Positions 41,248 through 49,453 of a stretch of DNA of 64,000 bases are shown one piece after another. The DNA is from JBCCFX01 sp039029515 (lineage in GTDB: Bacteria > Planctomycetota > Phycisphaerae > Phycisphaerales > SM1A02). The translations under genes were made by a program, and so were the position numbers. The notes below the pieces were generated by a model. It worked only from the letters and a program-made list of their open reading frames with translations. It did no database searches and was not told the DNA's origin. The stretch lies in NCBI GenBank assembly GCA_039029515.1, contig JBCCFX010000001.1:5285-69284 (forward strand), read 5' to 3'. Numbering within the stretch: position 1 is the stretch's first letter; the number at the start of each line of letters is the position of its first letter.

Positions 41248-42858
41248 GTGAACATCGCGATCTGGACGTCATTTCGTCAACGATTGCTGATCGGGCTGCT
41301 GCTCATCAGCATGAGCGTCGCGCTCGGTGCAGCCGCGGTGTTGTTCATTGTGTTTGAAGAGAATGAACGCGAAGAGGCGCAGGCCTGGATGCAGGCAACG
41401 ATCGTACAGGTCGCCAATCTCATTGATGCTGACCGCTATCGCTTGAATGAAGTTCATGCCGAGCGAACCGCCGCCGATGTCGAATCGCTTCGCGAGATCC
41501 TGGTGTCGGCGCGGACGGCATTGGTCCGAGAGCTGGATACTGCAGTTGGCGAACCAGTCGCCGATGAGACTATCGTCAACCTCGCGGTGATGGTCCCGTC
41601 CGACTCGGATGACCGTGCACTGACCGTGGCGGCAATCAATCGAGGGGAGATCGGGCAATATCACGACATGAGCGTGTCGGATGAACGTCGCGCCGGTTGG
41701 CAGAAATTGTCGGTGGAAGGACGCGCCCGGGTGTATTCGCCGCGCAAAGTCATGCGGGCGTATGTTCCCATTCGTGATGCAGCAGGCAATCCAGTTGGTG
41801 TTGTGCGCCTGGATGCCGATCAACGGTACTTTAATGCCCTCATCATCTGGGCATTCATTGCAGCGCTACTCGTCTTCTTCGGTGGTGCCGTGATATCACT
41901 GATATTCACGTGGCGGTTCTCAAGGGCAATGGCACGACCATTGGAATCGCTGATGACAGGCATGGAAGCAGTCGCCGCAGGCACACTCGACACGGAGATC
42001 GAGCTGCCCGGTACCGGTGATGAGTTCGACCGCGTGAGCCAGCGCTTCAATCAGATGGTGGTGGATCTTCGCGATCGTGCTCGATTGAAACGTGACATGG
42101 GAACCGCTGCGGCGATTCAGCAGCACTTGCTGCCGCACGACCAGCCATCCGTCGAGGGATACGACGTGTTCGGCGGCGCTCGATACTGTGATGAATCCGG
42201 CGGCGACTATTTTGACTTCTTCCAGATTGATGATGCTGGCAGTGTTGCGGTCCAGGAACAAGTCACGCGATTCGGTTTCGTTGTGGCTGATGTGTCAGGA
42301 CATGGTCTGGGTGCGGCATTACGGATGACTGCGATGCGCGCTGTGCTCCTGTCGTCGATGCATACGATGCGTGAGCATTTCATTCGTGCGATCCAGGATG
42401 TGAACGATCAACTGGTGCGCGATAGTCAGACGGGTTCGTTCGTGACAGCATTTGCCGCGGGCATTGATCTCCAGCACCACACGATGAAATGGACGAGCGC
42501 TGGGCATGATCCCGCACTCGTGATCCGGCATGGCGTGAACGACGTTGAACGTCTCAACGCTACGAGCATTCCTCTGGGCATCGGTTCGGACGCGATTGCA
42601 TTGGGTGATGAGATCCTGTTGCACCCTGGAGATACGGTCGTGGTCGGGACCGATGGTGTCTCGCAATGCCGGGACCGAAGCGGTCGATTCTTCGGATTCG
42701 AGCGTATGGCCGCCATCGTGCGCGAGCATCCTCATGCATCGGCAGAGGCCATTTGGCATCGGATCATGGATGCGGTGATCGAGCATCTTGATGGTGAGCC
42801 GCACGACGATGACATGACGCTGGTGGTTGTCCGGCGCCAGGTTGGTCGGGATACCTGA
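41248..42858 (+). CDS. Membrane SpoIIE-type PP2C phosphatase with HAMP
   Basis: A 536-residue protein starting at GTG 41248. It has a membrane helix near residue 15 (LLIGLLLISMSVALGAAAVLFIVF), an extracytoplasmic region of about 170 residues without the Cache motif of its neighbour, a second membrane helix (ALIIWAFIAALLVFFGGAVISLIF), a HAMP domain (RPLESLMTGMEAVAAGTLDTEIELPG) and the PP2C catalytic part: DESGGDYFDF, VADVSGHGLGAAL, TSAGHDPALV, VVGTDGVSQ and PHDDDMTLVVV. The two phosphatases have different sensor regions but the same output, so they likely read two signals into one partner-switching pathway. Confidence 0.88.
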   Translation: MNIAIWTSFRQRLLIGLLLISMSVALGAAAVLFIVFEENEREEAQAWMQATIVQVANLIDADRYRLNEVHAERTAADVESLREILVSARTALVRELDTAVGEPVADETIVNLAVMVPSDSDDRALTVAAINRGEIGQYHDMSVSDERRAGWQKLSVEGRARVYSPRKVMRAYVPIRDAAGNPVGVVRLDADQRYFNALIIWAFIAALLVFFGGAVISLIFTWRFSRAMARPLESLMTGMEAVAAGTLDTEIELPGTGDEFDRVSQRFNQMVVDLRDRARLKRDMGTAAAIQQHLLPHDQPSVEGYDVFGGARYCDESGGDYFDFFQIDDAGSVAVQEQVTRFGFVVADVSGHGLGAALRMTAMRAVLLSSMHTMREHFIRAIQDVNDQLVRDSQTGSFVTAFAAGIDLQHHTMKWTSAGHDPALVIRHGVNDVERLNATSIPLGIGSDAIALGDEILLHPGDTVVVGTDGVSQCRDRSGRFFGFERMAAIVREHPHASAEAIWHRIMDAVIEHLDGEPHDDDMTLVVVRRQVGRDT

Positions 42859-42891
42859 AACGGTGATTTGGCAGAAGTTCTGACATCGGAC

Positions 42892-42919
42892 TTGACCCAA
42901 AGTTAGCACATACTACTTT
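42892..42919 (+). promoter_or_regulatory. Candidate promoter (TTGACC ... TACTTT) of the phospholipid gene cluster
   Basis: TTGACC at 42892-42897 and TACTTT at 42914-42919 are 16 bases apart. The -10 hexamer ends 6 bases before the ATG at 42926, giving another leaderless-type start. This is the only one of the set with a recognisable -35. Confidence 0.45.
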
Positions 42920-42925
42920 GCAGGT

Positions 42926-43672
42926 ATGCATCGTCGGGTCTTCAAAGGGAAGGTTCGTGGCGGCATGACGGTGCGCGAGGTTTGTGGGAACACGGCCATG
43001 ACATGTCCTGCGCCAACATCGATTGCATCTGATCGCCGGCCCGTCCGAGCTCGGCATACAAACTGGGCGCGACGGCTGGCACAATCGTGTGTTCGCCGGG
43101 GCGTGACGCCGAATGCGGTCTCCATCACAAGTTGTGTGTGGGCAGGTATCGGGGCCATCCTGTTCGTGTGGTCGGCACATCTCTCATCGCGTGATGCGGC
43201 CATGCTGTTCTTCACCATGCCTGCCTGGATCGGACTTCGCGGCCTGTGCAACCTGTTGGATGGCATGATTGCAGTTGAAGGCGGGCTGCAGACTCGTTCT
43301 GGCGCAATATTCAATGAGTTTCCGGATCGCATTGCCGACTCACTGTTCTTCCTGGGAGCAGGCATGGCAGCGCGTGGCGAGTTTTCGGGCGTTCATCTCG
43401 GGTGGGCTGCAGCGCTGATGGCTGCGATTGTCGCGTACGTCCGCGTTCTTGGTGCATCGGCCGGCGCTCGGCATGACTTCAGAGGTCCGATGGCCAAAAC
43501 GCATCGCATGGCGATCCTCGCCATCGGATGTGTTGCAGCGGGTGTGGAATTGATTGTGATCGAGAGCAGTCACTCGATTCGCGTGACGCTGGGTGTCATC
43601 GTCCTGGGGTGCCTGATCACAATCGGACGTCGATTGCGCGGCATCGTGCGGTCACTGGACGGCGGTGCCTGA
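42926..43672 (+). CDS. CDP-alcohol phosphatidyltransferase family protein
   Basis: A 248-residue membrane protein with about six hydrophobic segments. The catalytic motif is D-G-M-I-A-V-E-G-G-L-Q-T-R-S-G-A, then FPDRIAD; compared with the DGxxAR-x8-G-x3-D-x3-D pattern, Val replaces Arg but all four Asp positions are present. The enzyme moves a phosphatidyl group from CDP-diacylglycerol to an alcohol such as glycerol-3-phosphate or inositol phosphate. The HNWARRLAQSCVRRGVTPNAVS region is the usual first amphipathic helix. An ATG at 42965 is an alternative start. Its stop overlaps the plsC start (TGATG), and cdsA, which makes the substrate, is two genes on. Confidence 0.85.
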   Translation: MHRRVFKGKVRGGMTVREVCGNTAMTCPAPTSIASDRRPVRARHTNWARRLAQSCVRRGVTPNAVSITSCVWAGIGAILFVWSAHLSSRDAAMLFFTMPAWIGLRGLCNLLDGMIAVEGGLQTRSGAIFNEFPDRIADSLFFLGAGMAARGEFSGVHLGWAAALMAAIVAYVRVLGASAGARHDFRGPMAKTHRMAILAIGCVAAGVELIVIESSHSIRVTLGVIVLGCLITIGRRLRGIVRSLDGGA

Positions 43673-44277
43673 TGCGGTGGGTGTGCGCGATGCTCGTCAG
43701 GCTGCTGGTCGGCGGCACGTCACGTGGGCATGTGGCCTGCGATGAAGACCGACCGCGCGTCTACTACGCGAATCACACGAGCAATCTCGATGCCATCGTG
43801 GTGTGGTCGGCACTCCCGATCCACTGCCGGTCTCGATGCAGATTTGTTGCGGCGCGCGATTATTGGGGGCGCGATCCGATCCGCCGATGGCTTTCATGCC
43901 GTGTGTTTCGGGCCGTTCTGATCAACCGCCGCCGACCTTGCAAGGGCGATTATCCGTTGGCACCCATGCTCGACTGTCTCGAGCAAGGCGAGTCGATCGT
44001 CATCTTTCCCGAAGGTACACGGAGTGCTGATGGTGACACGGGCGAGTTTCGACCTGGACTCTGGCATCTTGCGAAGCGTTCAGAAGACGTGCAGTTCATT
44101 CCCGTCTGGATCGAGAACCTCAGCCGCGTGTTGCCGAAAGGTGAGTTCCTTCCTGTACCGGTCTTGAGTGCCGTGACGTTCGGCGAACCCATTCACATGC
44201 AGCCGAACGAATCTCGCGAGGCATTCCTGCACCGGACTCGAGAGGCTCTGGTGACGCTGCGAGGAAACGCGGCATGA
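43672..44277 (+). CDS. plsC: 1-acyl-sn-glycerol-3-phosphate acyltransferase
   Basis: A 201-residue PlsC-type acyltransferase. Motif I is ANHTSNLD (NHxxxxD), and motif III is IFPEGTRSADGD; FIPVWIENL is also typical. It acylates lysophosphatidic acid to phosphatidic acid at the membrane. The ATG at 43672 shares a base with the stop of the upstream gene, and the stop overlaps the cdsA start by 4 bases. A longer frame opening at 43528 is an overlap with the previous gene and is rejected. Slightly short for the family, lacking an N-terminal transmembrane helix beyond VCAMLVRLLVGG. Confidence 0.9.
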   Translation: MRWVCAMLVRLLVGGTSRGHVACDEDRPRVYYANHTSNLDAIVVWSALPIHCRSRCRFVAARDYWGRDPIRRWLSCRVFRAVLINRRRPCKGDYPLAPMLDCLEQGESIVIFPEGTRSADGDTGEFRPGLWHLAKRSEDVQFIPVWIENLSRVLPKGEFLPVPVLSAVTFGEPIHMQPNESREAFLHRTREALVTLRGNAA

Positions 44278-45215
44278 TGGACCCTCGTATGTTGACGTTG
44301 CTCGGGGTGGTCACCATCGCGCTGATCGCCGGATCTGCCATTGGTGAGTTGATGCGGTTCACGGCGCGATCTGATCGCGGGCGCGCGTTTGGCGACAATC
44401 TGCGGTCGCGCATGCTCAGTTGGTGGATCATGGCCGCCATCTTCATCATCTCGATTCTGATCGGTGGAACGACGACGGTCATCCTGTTCGCGCTGAGTTC
44501 ATTCCTGGCGTTTCGGGAGTTCATCACACTTTCGGCGACGCGACGTGGCGATCACCGTGCGCTGTTCTGGGCGTTCTTCGTGATCATTCCTTTGCAGTAC
44601 ATCTTCGTCGCACGAGCGAACCACGAGATGTTCACGATCCTGATCCCTGTATTTGCATTTCTTATGATCCCCGCGCGCATTGCCGCCGCCGGCGACACCG
44701 GTGAATTTGTGGGGCGCATGAGCAGGATTCAATGGGGGTTGATGGTATGCGTGTATTTCGTCAGCCATGTTCCTGCGTTGCTGACGCTGGAGATCGCGGG
44801 TTATGACGGCAGTAATGCCATCCTGTTGTTCTTCTTCATTCTCATCGTGCAAATGAATGACGTGATGCAGTATGTCGTCGGGAGTCTGATTGGACGGACT
44901 CCCATCGCACCAACGGTCAGTCCGAACAAAACCGTCGAGGGCATGATCGGTGGGGTTGTGTCTTCCGCCGCAATAGGTGCAGCGCTGGCGTGGGCGACGC
45001 CATTCAGCGTCATACCCGCAGCGTGTCTCGCCATGGCGATTGCCTGGATGGGATTCCTCGGCGATATCAAGATGTCTGCAGTCAAACGGGACATCGGCGT
45101 CAAGGACTACGCGGCAACGCTGCCAGGTCATGGTGGTGTGCTTGATCGATTGGATTCCCTGACGTTCGCGGCACCGTTGTTCTTCCATGTCGTTCGCTAC
45201 TTCTACGTGATGTGA
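44274..45215 (+). CDS. cdsA: Phosphatidate cytidylyltransferase
   Basis: A 313-residue integral membrane enzyme that makes CDP-diacylglycerol from phosphatidic acid and CTP. The family signature is complete: S-A-V-K-R-D-I-G-V-K-D, then LPGHGGVLDRLD. About eight hydrophobic segments are seen, starting with MLTLLGVVTIALIAGSAIG. It is the last gene of the phosphatidyltransferase-plsC-cdsA run, in which each gene overlaps the next, so the enzymes that make phosphatidic acid, activate it and use it are coexpressed. Family certain. Confidence 0.95.
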   Translation: MMDPRMLTLLGVVTIALIAGSAIGELMRFTARSDRGRAFGDNLRSRMLSWWIMAAIFIISILIGGTTTVILFALSSFLAFREFITLSATRRGDHRALFWAFFVIIPLQYIFVARANHEMFTILIPVFAFLMIPARIAAAGDTGEFVGRMSRIQWGLMVCVYFVSHVPALLTLEIAGYDGSNAILLFFFILIVQMNDVMQYVVGSLIGRTPIAPTVSPNKTVEGMIGGVVSSAAIGAALAWATPFSVIPAACLAMAIAWMGFLGDIKMSAVKRDIGVKDYAATLPGHGGVLDRLDSLTFAAPLFFHVVRYFYVM

Positions 45216-45278
45216 GGCGCCCATCCGTGGAACATATCGATGGCGATGCATCGCACGCATGGCATATGAAGACGAGCG

Positions 45279-45284
45279 TACAAT
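45279..45284 (+). promoter_or_regulatory. -10-like hexamer (TACAAT) 6 bases before the OYE-family gene
   Basis: TACAAT matches the -10 consensus at 5 of 6 positions and ends 6 bases before the ATG at 45291, which would place the transcription start at or next to the A of ATG. Confidence 0.45.
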
Positions 45285-45290
45285 GCAGGA

Positions 45291-46385
45291 ATGCCAGACC
45301 TATTCACACCGCTCGAACTCCGTGGCGTCACGCTGCGCAACCGCATTGCCATGTCACCGATGTGCCAGTACTCAAGCGAGGATGGGTACGCCACAGACTG
45401 GCATCTCGTTCACCATGGCGCGCGTGCTGTCGGTGGCGCAGGACTGTTGATTGCCGAGGCAACCGGCGTGGTGCCGGAAGGTCGCATTACGCCCAACTGT
45501 CTCGGTGTGTGGAAGGATGAACACATTCCAGCGTTGCGGCGCGTGACCGATTTCATTAAGGCGCACGGATCAGTCGCGGGTATTCAGCTCGCGCACGCAG
45601 GGGTGAAAGCCTCGCGGTATCGACCATGGCATCCGACATCGAACGCATACGTTCCAGTTGAAGAGGGCGGCTGGATGCCTGTCGGACCAACGGCGGAACG
45701 GTACGGTCGAGATGGTCCGGTACCACACGAATTGACGGTGCCCGAGATTCGTGGAATCAGCGAATCGTTTGTGGCGGCGGCCAAACGATCCGTTGCTGCG
45801 GGCTTTGAAGTCATCGAATTGCACTTCGCACATGGGTATCTCGGTCATAGCTTCCTGTCGCCGCTTATGAACAAGCGGACTGATGCGTATGGCGGCCCGT
45901 TTGATCATCGCGTCAGTTTTCTGGTTGATACGGCTCGGAAAGTGCGCATGGGACTGCCGGACGACGTGCCGTTGCTCGTTCGGCTGTCATGCACCGATTG
46001 GGTCGAAGACGGTTGGACGATTGAGAATTCCGTCGAGGCCTCACGCTTGCTGCGCGGCGTCGGCGTGGATCTCGTCGATTGCTCGACCGGCGGCGCGACT
46101 CGGAATGCAAGCATTCCAGTTGGCCCCGGATATCAGGTTCCATTCGCGGAGCAGATTCGTCGTGAATCCGGCATGCCGACGGGCGCGGTGGGGATGATCA
46201 CGGAGCCGGACCAGGCGGATGCGATCATTCGCGATGAACGCGCGGACCTCGTGCTGCTCGGGCGGCAGTTGCTGCGTGAGCCGTATTGGCCACAGCGTGC
46301 ATGGAACGAATTGCAGCCGAATGTGCCGCCCGTCATAGCGCGAGAGTACAAATGGGCGTTACGCGAGACGCGTCGGCGCCGTTGA
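45291..46385 (+). CDS. NADPH dehydrogenase, Old Yellow Enzyme family (NamA/YqjM-like)
   Basis: A 364-residue flavoprotein of the YqjM branch. Features: the N-terminus LFTPLELRGVTLRNRIAMSPMCQYS with the redox-tuning Cys, DWHLVHHGARAVGGAGLLIAEATGV, QLAHAGVKAS, then IELHFAHGYLGHSFLSPLMNKRTDAYGG (substrate His-x2-His replaced by H...H as in YqjM), and VGMITEPDQADAIIRD near the C-terminus. It reduces activated C=C bonds with NADPH and FMN, often in detoxification. It has a leaderless-type promoter and stands alone, convergent with ppk2. Confidence 0.92.
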   Translation: MPDLFTPLELRGVTLRNRIAMSPMCQYSSEDGYATDWHLVHHGARAVGGAGLLIAEATGVVPEGRITPNCLGVWKDEHIPALRRVTDFIKAHGSVAGIQLAHAGVKASRYRPWHPTSNAYVPVEEGGWMPVGPTAERYGRDGPVPHELTVPEIRGISESFVAAAKRSVAAGFEVIELHFAHGYLGHSFLSPLMNKRTDAYGGPFDHRVSFLVDTARKVRMGLPDDVPLLVRLSCTDWVEDGWTIENSVEASRLLRGVGVDLVDCSTGGATRNASIPVGPGYQVPFAEQIRRESGMPTGAVGMITEPDQADAIIRDERADLVLLGRQLLREPYWPQRAWNELQPNVPPVIAREYKWALRETRRRR

Positions 46386-46406
46386 GGCTGCCGATGGTGC
46401 ACGCCG

Positions 46407-47369
46407 TCATCCCCAGAGGTGCCGGTCTTTCTCCAGCACGAGTGATGGTGTGCCGACGATCAACGGATCCGGGCCATGGACGACCTTGCGGTTCTTGTCG
46501 GGGTATTCGAGGCTCGACAGGAAGTGCTGCATGCAGTTCAGGCGTGCGCGCTTCTTATCATCTGATTTGATGATGGTCCACGGCGCATCGGCACTGTCCG
46601 TATAGAAGAACATCGCTTCCTTGGCTTCGGTGTAGTCGGCCCATTTGTCACGCGATTGCGCATCGATCGGGCTGAGCTTCCATTGCTTGAGCGGATCAGT
46701 CTCGCGGGCATCAAAGCGGCGATCCTGCTCTTGCTTGGTGACTGAGAACCAGTACTTGAACAGACGGATACCCGATCGAGCGAGCATGCGTTCGATCTCC
46801 GGGGCCTGACGCATGAATTCGAGATACTCGAGCGAACTGCAGAACCCCATGACACGCTCGACGCCGGCGCGGTTGTACCAGGAGCGATCGAAGAAGACCA
46901 TCTCGCCCGTCGTCGGCAGATGGCGAATGTAGCGCTGGAAATACCACTGGCCACTTTCTCGGTCATTCGGCTTTTCCAGCGCGACGACGCGAGCAGCACG
47001 TGGATTGAGATGCTCCATGAACCGCTTGATGGTTCCACCCTTACCAGCGGCATCACGGCCTTCGAACAACACCACAATGCGTTGCCCGGTCTGCTTCACC
47101 CAGTTCTGCACTTTGAGCAGTTCGACCTGCAATTCTGCCTTGTGGAGGTCATAGACGGAAGTTCGAATCTTGGTCTTGTAGGGATAACGACCGGTTCGGA
47201 ACAACTCGCGAATCTGCTCAGGGCTATGACGAAGTTCGCCGAAGATGTGCGATGGATTCGTCGGCGAGGGCTTGCGGCGCTTCGGGGACTTCTTTGCGAC
47301 TGACGGCGCGCCGTTGTCCTCATGCATCGATGCATCAGGTGTGCTCATCGGTGGCTTGGGTTCGGTCAT
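46407..47369 (-). CDS. ppk2: Polyphosphate kinase 2
   Basis: A 320-residue PPK2 with a Lys/Pro-rich N-terminal tail of about 50 residues. Walker A is FEGRDAAGKGGTIKRF, Walker B is FFDRSWYNRAGVERVMGF, and the lid region has DARETDPLKQWKLSPID. This single-domain form matches class I PPK2, which mostly uses polyphosphate to phosphorylate NDPs (or makes polyphosphate from NTP). The ATG at 47369 has GGGAG 9 bases upstream. It is separate from the CHAD/Ppx cassette at 1-6 kb but links functionally. The upstream region holds a possible half Pho-box. Confidence 0.93.
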   Translation of the reverse strand: MTEPKPPMSTPDASMHEDNGAPSVAKKSPKRRKPSPTNPSHIFGELRHSPEQIRELFRTGRYPYKTKIRTSVYDLHKAELQVELLKVQNWVKQTGQRIVVLFEGRDAAGKGGTIKRFMEHLNPRAARVVALEKPNDRESGQWYFQRYIRHLPTTGEMVFFDRSWYNRAGVERVMGFCSSLEYLEFMRQAPEIERMLARSGIRLFKYWFSVTKQEQDRRFDARETDPLKQWKLSPIDAQSRDKWADYTEAKEAMFFYTDSADAPWTIIKSDDKKRARLNCMQHFLSSLEYPDKNRKVVHGPDPLIVGTPSLVLEKDRHLWG

Positions 47370-47651
47370 GTCATGGTGCTCCCGAGAGGTGCAGAATCGC
47401 ATGGGGGCCTTCAAAGCCCTCTGAAAGTGTCGTCAATTGTCCGCCTTGACGCAGTGGGGAAGTGAACCCGTTTTGGCGAGGATCGCCTCGTGTGCGCGGC
47501 CTGGACGGTCGCAGGCGAATCGCCGGAGATCCTGCCTGCCATGACCGGAATTTGAATCCAGAGGTGTCCTGTCATAATGATCATGAGCAGGCGGTCAGGT
47601 TGCAGGGTGCCGATCGCGATTACCATGTCAGGCTGACACCCGGAGATCGCC
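47370..47651. other. Intergenic region between ppk2 and the PA2779/PA2778 pair
   Basis: 282 bases with no convincing gene. It holds a possible plus-strand promoter, TTTGAA (47551-47556) and CATAAT (47573-47578) 16 bases apart, about 75 bases before the gene at 47652. CTGTCATAA at 47569-47577 equals the left half of the E. coli Pho box, but the right half does not match. A short perfect hairpin cgagg-atcg-cctcg lies near 47478. No RNA gene is recognised. Confidence 0.4.
47551..47578 (+). promoter_or_regulatory. Candidate promoter (TTTGAA ... CATAAT) of the PA2779/PA2778 pair
   Basis: Hexamers resemble sigma-70 -35 and -10 elements (CATAAT 5 of 6) with 16-base spacing. The expected start near 47585 leaves a leader of about 65 bases before the ATG at 47652, which has GGAG 7 bases upstream. 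Confidence 0.35.
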
Positions 47652-48197
47652 ATGCCACGACTCGGTCGACAGTTCATCATCATCATGACCATGCTGAGCC
47701 TGTGCTCGCCGCCAGCATTCGGCGTTCCATGGTCCGTGGTCGCCGGCACCATGTCGGTGACAAAGCACACGCAGGATGTGGCAGTGCAACGTGTTCGATC
47801 ACTGGTGGTTCCGAAGAATGATGTCGTCGCGCGTCAGTTGCGTGCAACTGGCATGATGCCTGATGACGTCTCGGCGACACTTGCGGCACTCACGGACGCG
47901 GACCTCGCCGTCTTGAGTCGTCATCCCGCGATGATGCAGCGCGCTGGCAGTGCGGCGGAATGGCAGATCAGTCGCCGGCTGGTCGCCCTAGGCATGTCGA
48001 GTCACGATGCGCTGGTCATGGTGCAACAGCTGACACCCGCAGATTGCGCCGTCCTGTTCAAGCACCCGGCCATGATGCAGCGGGCGGGCGACATGACGCA
48101 GACGGAGAAGGCATTTCTGATCTGGGGCCTGATTATCGCTGGATTCATCGTCCTGGGGATCGTCGGCAACACGAGCGGGTTTGTCTCGATCTCATGA
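47652..48197 (+). CDS. PA2779-family protein with duplicated module
   Basis: A 181-residue exported membrane-anchored protein. An N-terminal signal (FIIIMTMLSLCSPPAFG) is followed by two copies of a helical module of about 47 residues, each with a helix-turn-helix-like ALTDADLAVLS / QLTPADCAVLF segment and the identical nonapeptide HPAMMQRAG (47922-47948 and 48063-48089). The C-terminus has one transmembrane helix (FLIWGLIIAGFIVLGIVG). PA2779-type proteins are usually about 120 residues with one module and are encoded next to a PA2778-type C39-like peptidase, as here. GGAG lies 7 bases before the ATG. Biological role of the pair is unknown; the duplication is unusual. Confidence 0.7.
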   Translation: MPRLGRQFIIIMTMLSLCSPPAFGVPWSVVAGTMSVTKHTQDVAVQRVRSLVVPKNDVVARQLRATGMMPDDVSATLAALTDADLAVLSRHPAMMQRAGSAAEWQISRRLVALGMSSHDALVMVQQLTPADCAVLFKHPAMMQRAGDMTQTEKAFLIWGLIIAGFIVLGIVGNTSGFVSIS

Positions 48198-48805
48198 GGC
48201 AAAGACGCTGGCAATGGACGACGTGGTTCAGTGTGGCGTTCGTGCTCATGCTGGTCGGCTGCAATGCGCCGTTGCTCAGCGGGACGTCAGAAAGAACTCT
48301 CCGCGCGAGCGGCGAATGGCACCTCGTGGAATCGATCGATGTTCCGCGCGTTGAAGGGGTGTCTGGGTGCGGCGCTCAGGCGCTTGCGGCCGTCATGTCG
48401 TATCACGACGACAGCGTGAGCGCAACAACGCGAGCTCAAGCGTTGCCCTGGCAGGACGTCGGTGCAACGCCCGTGGATCTACTGCTCGGCGCACGATCAC
48501 GTGGATTCAAAGCTTCGATCATGTCGGGTTCATGGGAAGCGCTCGATGCGTCAGTGCAATCATCGAAGCCGTTGCTGGTGATGTTTGATGTTTCTCCGCA
48601 AGTGCAGACGTTGACCAGTCGTGTGCCGACAACCACCGTCATGCATTGGGGTGTCGTAAACGGCCTGCGGCAGGATGGCACCGCCGTGTCGGTCGCTGGC
48701 GAAGATCAACGTCATCATGTGATCGACCGCGACGAGTTCATGGCGCGTTGGGGAACATCGGATCGGTGTGCTATTCTTGTCACCCGCACCGAAGACGTAC
48801 CTTGA
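48194..48805 (+). CDS. PA2778-family C39-like cysteine peptidase, lipoprotein
   Basis: A 203-residue exported protein with a lipobox (FVLMLVGC). The peptidase domain has the nucleophile in EGVSGCGAQALAAVMSYH and the catalytic His in TTVMHWGVVNGL, followed by an Asp-rich region (VIDRDEFMARWG), the Cys-His order of the papain-like C39 family. PA2778-type proteins lack the transporter part of bacteriocin exporters. The ATG overlaps the stop of the PA2779-type gene by 4 bases. Together they suggest a peptidase and membrane-anchored partner outside the cytoplasm. Substrate unknown; it may act on its neighbour. Confidence 0.78.
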   Translation: MRQRRWQWTTWFSVAFVLMLVGCNAPLLSGTSERTLRASGEWHLVESIDVPRVEGVSGCGAQALAAVMSYHDDSVSATTRAQALPWQDVGATPVDLLLGARSRGFKASIMSGSWEALDASVQSSKPLLVMFDVSPQVQTLTSRVPTTTVMHWGVVNGLRQDGTAVSVAGEDQRHHVIDRDEFMARWGTSDRCAILVTRTEDVP

Positions 48806-48858
48806 ATGGTCAGGTCATGCGAATGTCTGGTGGTTCAGCGCAGCTGGCGTACATGTCG

Positions 48859-49257
48859 TCACCGCCAGAACGCCCACGGATTGCGCTGCGCGTTTGGCAG
48901 CCGGCCACAGCGTGAGCAGGTATTGGACGGCACTTCGGATGTCGTGATGTCATGACCGCAGGCGTTGCATTGCGAGCGCGGCCGTGTGTTCTGCATGATC
49001 CGGACGAGGGCAAACAATGCCCATGCAGTGAGCATCGCGGTGACGATGGCGGTGAGCGCGGTCATCGGCGTGCTGATCTCGCCTTCGCCATCTGGACGGC
49101 CAACCTGCCAGCGAAAGAGGCCGTAGCCGGTTCGTCGAAGCTCGCCTGCCGGTGATCGATGCTCGAACGGCATGACCCACAAGAGCATCAGCAAGCCGGG
49201 CCAGACAATGCCAAGCCAGAGCACGCCCAGGAATCGGGATCGAATTCGATTCGACAT
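48859..49257 (-). CDS. Small membrane protein with C-terminal zinc ribbon
   Basis: A 132-residue protein with two transmembrane helices (FLGVLWLGIVWPGLLMLLWVM and ALTAIVTAMLTAWALFALV) and a C-terminal zinc ribbon, CNAC-G...CSRC-G, 15-20 residues apart. Proteins of this layout are frequent in Planctomycetes; none has a clear function. GAGGTGG precedes the ATG. It is read alone, opposite to its neighbours. Zinc binding is likely; a role beyond that cannot be predicted. Confidence 0.7.
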   Translation of the reverse strand: MSNRIRSRFLGVLWLGIVWPGLLMLLWVMPFEHRSPAGELRRTGYGLFRWQVGRPDGEGEISTPMTALTAIVTAMLTAWALFALVRIMQNTRPRSQCNACGHDITTSEVPSNTCSRCGRLPNAQRNPWAFWR

Positions 49258-49453
49258 GATGCCACCTCAGGACCGATTTAAAGTGTACCTCGTCGGCGTG
49301 GTGCTATCGGACCCATCTCATGCACGTTCGAGCCGTGCGTGTATGCGCCGATCGTCATCCAATGCAATAAGGCACGGTCAGAGCCAGTTATCAGGGCAGA
49401 GCAGGCGATCCTTGGCCAATCGCCATGGCGGACGCTTGACCGAACTGGCTTCG

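Noticed and set aside
47569..47585. Full Pho box in the ppk2 upstream region.
   Set aside because: Only the left heptamer half-site matches; the right half does not resemble CTGTCAT.
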